Shown: piece by piece, positions 18,229 to 25,919 of the stretch
Layout of the letters: every line of letters begins with the position of its first letter
Numbering within the stretch: position 1 is the first letter of the stretch
NCBI GenBank assembly: GCA_028712475.1
Contig: JAQTQB010000003.1
Coordinates: 1-64,000, forward strand
DNA length: 64,000 nt
Reading direction: 5' to 3'
Origin: Verrucomicrobiales bacterium
Lineage (GTDB): Bacteria; Verrucomicrobiota; Verrucomicrobiia; Limisphaerales; UBA11358
Position numbers and translations under genes: made by a program
Notes under the pieces: model-generated
Told to the model about the DNA's origin: nothing
Databases searched by the model: none
The model's input: only the letters and a program-made list of their open reading frames with translations

Positions 18229-19872
18229 TCACCACCAGACTTCCATCTGCATGCCCCAGGTCAGGCCGTCGGTGTCGTTCGCGAAATCATTGCCGCCCAC
18301 GTAGCCTTTGTAGCTTTCGGTCCAGGTCGCGTAGGTGACGTAGGCGCGGATGACGGGCCGGCTGAGAAATTTGTCGCCCAACGACACTTGTGGCGCGAGC
18401 GTGAATTTGTAGAGCGTGCCGCTCTGGTTGATGCCCGAATCATCCACATGATCCACGCCCGGCTCAAACGCGAGGCTGAAGAAATTATTGAAATGATAAA
18501 TCGGCCGCACGCCGGCGGAGATCCATTGTCGGTTGCCCTGGACGTTGTTGTAGTCGGTGTATTGATACACGATGGCCGGGCTGATGGAGATGTTCGCCCA
18601 CGGCTGTGCGATAAAGCTCTCGGTCGCGCGGAAGCGCCACGAATGCGGCTCGTCGGGGATGATGAACGTGCCGTTGGTCAAGGTCGCGGTTTCGAAACCG
18701 GAGGTGAACGTCTTGGCCGCGCCATTGCCGATCTGCATGGAGAATTTGTTCACGCCATCCTCGCTTAAGAATTTTTCATGCGTGTGAATGAACGTGAGCG
18801 CCCCTCCCTGCGAATTGGGCGCCTGCTGGCCGAGCGCGTTTTTGCCGCTGTTTTCGGAGGCAAACACCAGTCCGAATTCACCCTTGCCCCACGGCAATTC
18901 CACGTCGTAGAGGCTCAACACAAAGCTTTGCTTGCTGAACCCGGCCTCGTTTTGGGGATCTGGCTGGATGACGATGTCGGACGAATACACGCCGCTCTGC
19001 TGGCCGTTGCCGATCCACGCCAGCGCCATTTTGCCGACGGGCGTCTCAAAATCCTCCACGCCGCCGCCGCCGCCGCTCATGTTGTAGAAAAAGAAATCGT
19101 TGATGCAGATGTCCTGCCGGCGATAGAAGCGGTTGCCCGCCCAAAATTTCAACTCCGGCTGCGCGGCAAAAACATTGCCGATCTCCGCCCACGCTTCCGG
19201 CAGCGACGTCTGGAAGGTGCTGCCGGAACCGACGTTGGAATACGGATCATAAAACGCCACGCGCACCTGCGTGCGCGCAATCGGGCCGGTGGGCGTGCCG
19301 TCGGCGCGCGGCGGGGCGTCGGGCGAAAACAGGTCGGGCACATACCAGTTCTTGCCGAAGATGAGTTCACCGTAGGTTTCCGCCTCGTTGCCGAGCCGGT
19401 ATTTGGCGAACGCGCCGGGCGCCTGGAACGCCGGCTGCGGCCCGCCCTGATCATCGCGGCCGTAGCCCGAACGGAAGTAGCCGTTGAAGTCTATGAAGTC
19501 GTTGAGAATTTCTTGCACCCGGTCCTTGAAGACCCGGTTCGTCTGGGCCAGCGTCATGCCGCGCGATTCCGCGTCGCTTTTGAACTGGAGACTGGCGAAC
19601 GCCATGCCGCGTTCAGCCATCGTCGGCTCGGCGTTGGTGCTGATGACAACGATGGTGCTGGTCACGACATTCGTCGCTGCGGACGCCGTCTCGACCTTCT
19701 GTAACCGTTCCTCCAGCGCATGAATACGCTGCTCGTAATCCGCCCGCATCTGTTGCATTTCCTTGCGGATCGCCTCCACGTCAGGATTCTGCGCCGGCGG
19801 TGTTTGCGCCCGCACGGGATTGACTGCCGAAAGGATCAACACTATCGCGATTTGCAGGAGCCGTGTTTTCAT
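18229..19872 (-). CDS. LamB/maltoporin-family outer membrane porin with N-terminal coiled coil
   Basis: The 547-residue protein has a signal peptide (MKTRLLQIAIVLILSAVNPV) cleaved near PVRAQT. A coiled coil follows (EMQQMRADYEQRIHALEERL). The beta-barrel includes FNGYFRSGYGRDDQGGPQPA and ends in the aromatic strand WGMQMEVWW. This arrangement fits the LamB/ScrY group of carbohydrate porins, where the coiled coil reaches into the periplasm. The frame continues upstream to 19932 with an Arg/Lys-rich leader; I chose the ATG at 19872 because the signal peptide begins there. It lies downstream of the sugar porter and nagB on the same strand, consistent with sugar uptake. The substrate is not known. 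Confidence 0.88.
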   Translation of the reverse strand: MKTRLLQIAIVLILSAVNPVRAQTPPAQNPDVEAIRKEMQQMRADYEQRIHALEERLQKVETASAATNVVTSTIVVISTNAEPTMAERGMAFASLQFKSDAESRGMTLAQTNRVFKDRVQEILNDFIDFNGYFRSGYGRDDQGGPQPAFQAPGAFAKYRLGNEAETYGELIFGKNWYVPDLFSPDAPPRADGTPTGPIARTQVRVAFYDPYSNVGSGSTFQTSLPEAWAEIGNVFAAQPELKFWAGNRFYRRQDICINDFFFYNMSGGGGGVEDFETPVGKMALAWIGNGQQSGVYSSDIVIQPDPQNEAGFSKQSFVLSLYDVELPWGKGEFGLVFASENSGKNALGQQAPNSQGGALTFIHTHEKFLSEDGVNKFSMQIGNGAAKTFTSGFETATLTNGTFIIPDEPHSWRFRATESFIAQPWANISISPAIVYQYTDYNNVQGNRQWISAGVRPIYHFNNFFSLAFEPGVDHVDDSGINQSGTLYKFTLAPQVSLGDKFLSRPVIRAYVTYATWTESYKGYVGGNDFANDTDGLTWGMQMEVWW

Positions 19873-19998
19873 GGCGGTTCGGGTCAGGGTTGCCGACTTG
19901 CGTTTTTTTCGGGAACGCGCCAAGACTTTCACCGGCCCATCGTTCTGTCAACCACAGACGGGGGACGAAACACGGATTCAATTCCGTTCAGACAAATA

Positions 19999-20238
19999 CT
20001 AAACCGCAGCGGCTTCAGCTTCCGGCAAGCCCTTGCCCTTGCCGTGGTTCAGGTTGATGAACTGCTTCGTTTCCGCGATGTAGCCGACGATGTTGAACCG
20101 GCCCATCGGTTCCTTTTTTGCAGCGGCGAAGGCGGTGCCCGTTGCCCCGAAGTTTTTGCCTCCGGCGGCATTTTTTGTCCACAGGTTGCTGCTGGTGAGA
20201 TATTCCAGCTTCTCCGCGTCTTCGATGAGGATGTTCAT
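19999..20238 (-). CDS. Small conserved hypothetical protein
   Basis: The 79-residue protein starts MNILIEDAEKLEYLTSSNLW and includes GRFNIVGYIAETKQFINLNH. It looks like a small soluble single-domain protein that I have seen annotated only as hypothetical in related bacteria. The frame stays open upstream to a TTG at 20373 and passes a signal-like stretch with a lipobox-like LAAAGC. An alternative 124-residue lipoprotein reading is therefore possible. I prefer the internal ATG at 20238 because the conserved-looking sequence begins there. No function is proposed. Confidence 0.6.
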   Translation of the reverse strand: MNILIEDAEKLEYLTSSNLWTKNAAGGKNFGATGTAFAAAKKEPMGRFNIVGYIAETKQFINLNHGKGKGLPEAEAAAV

Positions 20239-20369
20239 GAACAATGATATTAGCAGACCTGCCGGAACCTGCGGCACACAAAATCGGATTATATTTCCAG
20301 TCCAGCATCCTGCGGCGGCTAAAGTTGCCGCCACCAGCACGGGAATGAAAACTGCCATGGTTTGAATTT

Positions 20370-22128
20370 TCAATTTTTGCGGCCTTCAAAGTGCCCCTCG
20401 ATTTCTTCCAAGGTTTTCCCTTTTGTTTCCGGCAGGAAAAACGCAGCAGTGACAAAATAAATCACCGTGAAGCCGGCGAACGCGAAGAACATCGTCGCGT
20501 AGCCATATTTGCCTACCGTTGGCAGAAAGATGGCGGCGATGGTCGTCGAGACGGCCTGGTTGATGAGCAGCGCGATGCTCATGCCGTTGGAGCGGATGCG
20601 CGTGGGCATCAGTTCGGAGAGCGCGAGCCACACGCACACGCCCGGCCCGACGGCGAAGAACGACATGAATACGAAAAGGCAGGTCGCCGTGAGCCAGCCG
20701 TTTTGCTCATCCGGCACAGGCGTGATGAGCGCGTTCTCAATTTTCAAGGGAGCCGCGCGCGCTGCGTCGAGATCGGCAAATGGATTTGAGAAAAAAGCGA
20801 CGACTTTGTTCGGCGGAATGCAGTTTGCGCGTGTGATCTCAATGGATTTTGCGGTTTTGTCGTCGGAACGGATGGCGGTGGTCGCTCCGTGAAAATCGCC
20901 ATAGGAATAAATGATGACCAATGAACTTGGCAAAGCTCCGCCGGTAAAATTTGACGCCGTCGTTTCATTGAACGCGAACGTGAGCGTCTGGCCGGTTGCG
21001 ACCATAGCCTGCACGGCGGCTTTCACTTCAATTCGCTTTGCCTCGGTCTTGTGAAACAGAATTCCCGCGCATACAAGTGAGACGATGATTCCGGCGCTGC
21101 CAAGCGAAAGCAGAAATTTTCTTCCCTTGCGATCCACGAGCAGGACGGCACCGATGGTCACAAGAAAATTGATCAGCGTGAAAAGCGCGCTGGCAAAATG
21201 CGCGTGCAGGTCGGAAAGTCCTGCCTGGATGAGGATGGTCGCGTTGTAGCCTATGATGGAATTGATGCCGGTGAGCTGGTTGCACGCGAGGATGACGCAG
21301 ACCAGAAGAAATGGAGCCACATATTTGCGGCGCAGCAGCGATTCCCCGGTCTTTTCACCGGTGGAAGTCATCGCTTTTTCGGCGGCAACAGTTTCTGCCA
21401 TTTCCTGCAATTCGGTTTCCGCCTGCGCGTCCGTTCGCGAACGCAAAAGCGCGGCGCGCGCGGCGGCGGTTTTTCCGCGACGGAACAGCCAGCGCGGTGA
21501 TTCAGCCACCATGAAACTGCCGATGACGAACAAAATCCCGGGCGGCAGCGAGACCCAGAAAATGCCCCGCCAGGCCGTGTCCTTGAACGCCAAAAGCCTG
21601 TCTGCGCCGCCAAGTCCAGCCACTTCATCAACGCGCTGGCTGAAATACAATCCGATGATCGTCGCCGCGAAAAATGCCGAACGTCAGCAGCCATTGAAAA
21701 ATGCCCGTCCCCTTGCCGCGATGCGACGCGCTCAAGCATTCGGCGAGATAAAGCGGGATGACGACGCCGATCAATCCGGCGCTGATGCCTTGCAGCAGGC
21801 GGCCAACCACGAGCGGCCCGTAACCGTGGGCCAGCGCAATCACCGGAATGCTGACGACAAAAAGAATGCCGCTCAACGCCATCATTTTTTTCCGGCCCAG
21901 CCAGTCGGCGAGCATTCCGGCGAACAAGGTTGAAATCACGCTGCCGAGCAGGACGGCGGCGACGATGAAGGAAAGCTGGCCGGCGTTCAGTCCCGAAGTC
22001 GCTTCCAAATATGGCAGCGCGCCGGCGATGATGCCCACATCCACGCCGTAAAGCAGGCCGCCCAGTCCGGCGACGAGCAGGAGAAAACGGTTGTAGCCGG
22101 ATTTCCCTGCGCCTTGATTCTCGTTCAT
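20370..22128 (-). pseudogene. Sugar:H+ symporter (MFS sugar porter), frameshifted
   Basis: The first frame (22128 to 21628) encodes helices 1-5, with LLYGVDVGIIAGALPYLEAT, the loop GMLADWLGRKK and GRLLQGISAGLIGVVIPLYL, then loses frame after LLTFGIF. The second frame (21650 to 20370) picks up with GLYFSQRVDEVAGLGG-like sequence. It carries LLVCVILACNQLTGINSIIG (the sugar-porter QxxGIN signature), LVDRKGRKFLL and the ending PETKGKTLEEIEGHF. Removing one T from the five-T run near 21672-21676 restores a single protein of about 585 residues. The restored protein has an unusual insertion of about 120 residues between helices 9 and 10. It is adjacent to nagB. Confidence 0.88.
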
Positions 22129-22134
22129 ATCAGT

Positions 22135-22938
22135 TTAATGCGCCGGCGGGCGGGTGCGGAACGGTTCCCACTCCGGTTCATTCTCAAAAATCCAGCGGTA
22201 ATAGTCCGTCGCCTTCAGTTCGCCCGCCGCCGCCTCGTCCAGCACGACGGCGCAACGCGGGTGCAGTTGCAGCGCCGTGGCGGAAATCATGCCGGTCATC
22301 GGGCCTTCCACGGCTTGGGCGACAATCGCCGCCTTGGCTTCGCCTGTCGCCAGCAGCAGGCACTGGCGGCAATCGAGAATGGTGCCGATGCCCATCGTGA
22401 TGCCGCGGCGCGGCATCGCTTCCGGATCGGCAAAGAGCGGCGCATTTTGGGCGAGGGTCGCGGGCGCCAACGCCTTGACGCGGGTGCGCGAGCGGAAGGC
22501 GGACAGCGGTTCATTGAAGCCGAGGTGTCCTGCCAGGCCGATGCCGAGCAATTGCAAATCAATCCCACCGGCTGCAACGATCCGCCGTTCATAATTTTCA
22601 CATTCGGCTTCCAGGTCGGCCGCCGCGCCGTCCGGCAGATGCGTGTTGCGCAAATCAATGTTCACCTTGGAAAACAGGCGCTGGTTCATGCAATGCCGGT
22701 AGGAATGAGGATCGCCGCCCGGCAGGCCGGCATATTCATCGAGGTTGAATGTGCGGCATTGCGAAAAATCCAGGCCGTCCGCGTGGTGCATTTGCGCGAG
22801 CCGCGCATAAACGGATTCCATCGTGCGACCGGTGGCGAGGCCAAGCGTGAGGCGCGGATTAGCCCGCATTTTTGCGGCGATGATCCGGGCGGTCAAATCA
22901 GCGGCGTCGGCGGCGTTGGGTCGGATGATGACTTCCAC
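22135..22938 (-). CDS. nagB: Glucosamine-6-phosphate deaminase
   Basis: NagB converts glucosamine-6-phosphate to fructose-6-phosphate and ammonia, linking amino sugar use to glycolysis. The 267-residue protein has the family sequence LGLATGRTMESVYARLAQMH, FNLDEYAGL (catalytic Asp) and LLGIGLAGHLGFNEP (catalytic Glu/His region). The GLAGHIGFNEP-type motif is conserved, with Leu for Ile. I use the GTG at 22938 because VEVIIRPNAADAA matches the usual N-terminus; a GTG at 22965 is also in frame. The sugar porter follows it with a six-base gap, so uptake and catabolism are probably one unit, with the substrate likely an amino sugar. Confidence 0.93.
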   Translation of the reverse strand: MEVIIRPNAADAADLTARIIAAKMRANPRLTLGLATGRTMESVYARLAQMHHADGLDFSQCRTFNLDEYAGLPGGDPHSYRHCMNQRLFSKVNIDLRNTHLPDGAAADLEAECENYERRIVAAGGIDLQLLGIGLAGHLGFNEPLSAFRSRTRVKALAPATLAQNAPLFADPEAMPRRGITMGIGTILDCRQCLLLATGEAKAAIVAQAVEGPMTGMISATALQLHPRCAVVLDEAAAGELKATDYYRWIFENEPEWEPFRTRPPAH

Positions 22939-23061
22939 GGGCTTGGCTCGGGTTTCTGGGAACACCGCACCTTCGCAAAATCAGCCACGCAGCGCAACGG
23001 CAAGTTGCGTCCGTTGGCATTTTTCGCGGCGGGTGGTGCGCCCGGCCGGTTGGAAAATTTT

Positions 23062-23475
23062 CTACTCCATCCCGACCGGGCGGCGCGCGGCTTTCTTTTC
23101 GCCGTGTTTGGATTTGTCAGCAAGCATCCGGGCTTTGGCGCGACGGGAACGCTTGCGCTTCTGGCGGCGGATTTTTTCGATCTCGGCGCGCTGCGCGGCG
23201 ACGAAGCCCTTTTGTTTTTCCTCGATCTTGTCGAGCAGCAACCGGCGCGCGATGTAGCGGTTGAGCCCCTGCTGGCGGGTTTCCTGGCATTTCACCTGCA
23301 CGCCGGTCGGGCGGTGCAGCAGCATGACGCAGGTGGAAACTTTGTTCACGTTCTGCCCGCCATGCCCGCCGGAGCGGACAAAGGATTCTTCAATGTCAGC
23401 CTCGCGCACGCCCAACGCGGTCATGCGTTGCGCGAGCTGGTTTGCTTTTTCGAGGCTGACAGGGAGCGCGCTCAC
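23062..23475 (-). CDS. Peptide chain release factor-like protein (GGQ domain only)
   Basis: The 137-residue protein consists of the class I release-factor catalytic domain. The peptidyl-tRNA hydrolysis motif is [20 protein letters not shown] near residues 31-50. A strongly basic tail follows ([20 protein letters not shown]). It lacks codon-recognition domains, as do ribosome-rescue factors such as ArfB. Here it has [11 protein letters not shown] instead of the SSGPGGQNVNK of canonical ArfB, so it is better called RF-like. The GTG at 23475 overlaps the TGA of the upstream lipoprotein gene. The longer frame to 23640 lies opposite or inside that gene and is rejected. Confidence 0.88.
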   Translation of the reverse strand: MSALPVSLEKANQLAQRMTALGVREADIEESFVRSGGHGGQNVNKVSTCVMLLHRPTGVQVKCQETRQQGLNRYIARRLLLDKIEEKQKGFVAAQRAEIEKIRRQKRKRSRRAKARMLADKSKHGEKKAARRPVGME

Positions 23476-23987
23476 GGCGTCTGGGCTGCCTGCATGGCAG
23501 CTACTTTCAAATTGTCCCTGATGTTGTTCAGAAGTTCCTGGTAAGGGCCGCTCTGCCAGCCATACAGCGGGAACGTCTGTTCGTTGACGAAGTCGCCGGG
23601 GCTGGTTATGACAAACGCCTTGCAGGAGAGCAGAAAGCAATTGACGCCCTGTGGCTGGATGCCCATGCGCACGCGCACGATGGTCCGTTCCCCTTCATGT
23701 GCGCCGACAAATCCGGCGTAAGCGATCTGTTCGCCCTTGGTGGCCTCTTTTTCGTAAACCTGCGTGCCATCGGAGAGCCGGATGGACTGGTAATTGGCGT
23801 TCGCAAACACGGCGTCGGCGGCTTGACGAATTTTCTCGGGGCTCTGGTTGTAAATGAACACCGACGCGAAACTGGCCGAGGCCGGCTTGTCCATCGAACG
23901 GCAGCCGGCGGCAAACAAGGCGGCAAGTATGCAGAGCAGTCCGGTCCGGCAGATGAACCGGGTGAAGATCAGGGAGGATGTGTTCAT
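23472..23987 (-). CDS. Hypothetical lipoprotein
   Basis: The 171-residue protein has a signal sequence with a lipobox ([20 protein letters not shown]), so it is probably an envelope lipoprotein. The mature part has mixed alpha/beta character ([20 protein letters not shown], then [20 protein letters not shown]) and resembles small DUF-type stress lipoproteins. I do not recognise the family. It overlaps the start of the release-factor-like gene by four bases (GTGA), suggesting translational coupling. Upstream lies a fragment of the cupin gene's 3' end. Confidence 0.85.
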   Translation of the reverse strand: MNTSSLIFTRFICRTGLLCILAALFAAGCRSMDKPASASFASVFIYNQSPEKIRQAADAVFANANYQSIRLSDGTQVYEKEATKGEQIAYAGFVGAHEGERTIVRVRMGIQPQGVNCFLLSCKAFVITSPGDFVNEQTFPLYGWQSGPYQELLNNIRDNLKVAAMQAAQTP

Positions 23988-24073
23988 GGTTTTGTGAATG
24001 GTTGAATTGGATTATTCCGTCTGCTCAATGCGACGATACGGAACTGTTTTCAGAACTGCCAGCGCAATTGCGT

Positions 24074-24122
24074 CACCGTCAGCGGGCCGTCGAATGTGGT
24101 CAGGCTGATGACTTCCGTGCGG
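24074..24122 (-). repeat. Copy of the cupin gene 3' end
   Basis: This 49-base stretch matches 25593-25641, the 3' end of the cupin gene, at 48 positions. On the minus strand it still reads TEVISLTTFDGPLTV, then continues TQLRWQF and stops, so its tail differs from the intact gene. More degraded similarity extends toward 24150. The two bactofilin genes lie between the fragment and the intact cupin gene. Confidence 0.85.
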
Positions 24123-24152
24123 TGCCGTGCGGACGCCTTTGCCAGCGCGGGG

Positions 24153-24866
24153 TCAAAGGAGCCGGGTCTGTTTGTTGCCTGCCTTCGAGCCGATGTTCAT
24201 TTTTCCGACGACCACCGCGCCCGCCTCCACCACCAAGTTCGCGGCATCCAGATTGCCGAAGAATCGCGCGGTGGATTTCAGGGTGACGGTTCCGGTCGCG
24301 TGCAAATTGGCCGCGAGTTCGCCGGCGATTTCCGCCGAGCCGGCCTTGATGACGTCCGGCCAGCGGAAATGGTTTTCCGCCGGGATGACCAGGTGCGCGG
24401 CGGCCAGGCTGCCCTTGATCTCGGCGGTGGAATAAATCGTCAGTGAGCGTTCAGCAGACAGTTTGCCGTGAAACTTTCCCTTGATGACGACCTCGCCGCC
24501 GATGGTTTCGGTGTTGAAAACATAGCCCTTTGGTTCAACCACGAACCGGCCCTTGGTCTTGAAATTTTTGGCGACGGCGTTGGTGATGTGGTAATCATGC
24601 AAGTCCAGGTAACGGCTGCATCGCTTGCACATTGTGGATTCGGCGCTGGCGGGAACGTCCAGCTCCGAGCCGCACTCGAAACAAATGATGCGCCGCAGAT
24701 CCAGTGCGCGTTCGGGTGTTTTTCGCGCTGGATTGAGGGCTTCCTGAACGTGAAAATGCCGGCCGCACTTCTTGCAGTTGGTGGAAAACGCAGCGCGCGG
24801 TTCAGGCTGCTGGTGGCCGCAATGGGGACAGGCCACCAGGACTTTGTCCTGTTTCGTTGCCGGCAT
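24153..24866 (-). CDS. Bactofilin with N-terminal double zinc ribbon
   Basis: The 237-residue protein has two zinc-ribbon-like modules before the polymer-forming domain. The first uses CPHCGH and CKKCGRHF. The second uses CFECGS and CKRCSRYL. From about residue 110 a beta-helical bactofilin domain follows (GGEVVIKGKFHGKLSAERSL, then TIYSTAEIKGSLAAAHLVIP). Bactofilins self-assemble into cytoskeletal filaments at the membrane in bacterial morphogenesis. The Cys modules could bind zinc, nucleic acid or a partner. It follows the plain bactofilin gene by 27 bases, so the two are probably co-expressed and may co-polymerise. Confidence 0.88.
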   Translation of the reverse strand: MPATKQDKVLVACPHCGHQQPEPRAAFSTNCKKCGRHFHVQEALNPARKTPERALDLRRIICFECGSELDVPASAESTMCKRCSRYLDLHDYHITNAVAKNFKTKGRFVVEPKGYVFNTETIGGEVVIKGKFHGKLSAERSLTIYSTAEIKGSLAAAHLVIPAENHFRWPDVIKAGSAEIAGELAANLHATGTVTLKSTARFFGNLDAANLVVEAGAVVVGKMNIGSKAGNKQTRLL

Positions 24867-24893
24867 TCAATGTGGGGTGCGCCGCGAGGCGGT

Positions 24894-25307
24894 TCAACGC
24901 TTGATCAGTTCGGGGGCTTTCGGCGGTTCGGCGGGTCGCGAGGGCGGCGCGATGGGCGCCACCTTGTTCGGGTTGACTTCCGTCTTGCCGACGAAGGTCA
25001 CGCCTTCCTCGATGGCGAGTTTCGTGGCGCGGATGTCGCCGAACACTTCGGCCTTGGCCTTGATTTCAATCTTCTCCTTGGCGGCGATGTTGCCGTTGAC
25101 CTTGCCGCGCACCACGACGGTCTGTGCGGCGATGTTGCCGTTGATGACGGCGCTGTCGCCCAGGTTCAGCGTGCCGTCCGTGTTGATATCACCGTCCAGC
25201 TTGCCCTCGAAGGTCAGTTCGCCGGCGAATTTGATGTTGCCTTTGATTTCAACGTCCGAGTTCAGGACGTTCTTGCTTGTGTTGCTTGTGTTCATGTTAA
25301 TGTCCAT
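24894..25307 (-). CDS. Bactofilin
   Basis: The 137-residue protein is a minimal bactofilin. The N-terminus is short and flexible (MDINMNTSNTSKNVLNSD). The beta-helix repeats follow, with VEIKGNIKFAGELTFEGKLD, then GDINTDGTLNLGDSAVINGN and VVVRGKVNGNIAAKEKIEIK. The tail is Pro-rich (APPSRPAEPPKAPELIKR). Such proteins form nucleotide-independent filaments that organise envelope growth or polysaccharide machinery. I start it at the ATG at 25307, with GGAG about 14 bases upstream; the frame extends to a TTG at 25328. It leads a two-gene unit with the zinc-ribbon bactofilin. Confidence 0.9.
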   Translation of the reverse strand: MDINMNTSNTSKNVLNSDVEIKGNIKFAGELTFEGKLDGDINTDGTLNLGDSAVINGNIAAQTVVVRGKVNGNIAAKEKIEIKAKAEVFGDIRATKLAIEEGVTFVGKTEVNPNKVAPIAPPSRPAEPPKAPELIKR

Positions 25308-25586
25308 AATTTTTTCGAGTCTCCGCAATTAGGGTTCGACACGCAACAATAGAAATACGCTCGAAATAATTCCACGCGAGCAGAAATTTTCCAGACCGGA
25401 AAGACCGGCGGCTGAACTTCCCGGCTACTTTGTTGTCGCACCGGCTCTTGTGCCGCTTGTCCCATGCCGTTGCCAGGCTGGTTTCAACAAGAATGGCAGA
25501 TTTGATTGTGAAAAATGAGATTGAATAAGTTCGGGCGCAGCGGGACGGAGTCAACAAACCAGGGTCTTGCAGCAATCCGCCGGGTT

Positions 25587-25916
25587 TCACGCCACGGTCA
25601 GCGGGCCGTCGAATGTGGTCAGGCTGATGACTTCCGTGCGGGCGATGTGCGGGCCGTGCTGCGTGCCTTTGGGCGCGAAAAACAATGCGCCGGTGGTGTA
25701 GGTCACGCCGGCTTCCTCCCACTCGCCGGAGAGGACGTAAGCCCATTCGTTGGCGAGCGGATGCGTGTGCGCCGGGATGGTGTGGCCAGCCTTGAATTTG
25801 CGCAGCACCACGACTCCGCCGGTGTCGGGGTGCTTGTGCAGCACAATCAACTCAACGCCGTCGTAAGGGCCGGGCTGCCAGGTTTTATCTTTGGCCAGGG
25901 CGACGTAGGGAAACAT
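25587..25916 (-). CDS. Cupin-domain protein (ChrR-like)
   Basis: The 109-residue protein is a single cupin barrel. Conserved positions include VVLRKFKAGHTIPAHTHPLA (metal-binding His residues), NEWAYVLSGEWEEAGVTYTT and PKGTQHGPH. It resembles the cupin domain of ChrR-type anti-sigma factors and of small acetylacetone dioxygenase-like proteins, so metal binding is likely but the activity is unknown. It starts four bases downstream of the glutaminase stop. Its 3' end is partly duplicated at 24074-24122 beyond the bactofilin genes. Confidence 0.88.
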   Translation of the reverse strand: MFPYVALAKDKTWQPGPYDGVELIVLHKHPDTGGVVVLRKFKAGHTIPAHTHPLANEWAYVLSGEWEEAGVTYTTGALFFAPKGTQHGPHIARTEVISLTTFDGPLTVA

Positions 25917-25919
25917 AAA

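Noticed and set aside
20239-20373. Lipoprotein signal upstream of the small gene at 20238
   Set aside because: The stretch has a lipobox-like LAAAGC but no N-terminal positive charge after the ATG, and the conserved-looking sequence begins later. Kept only as an alternative start.
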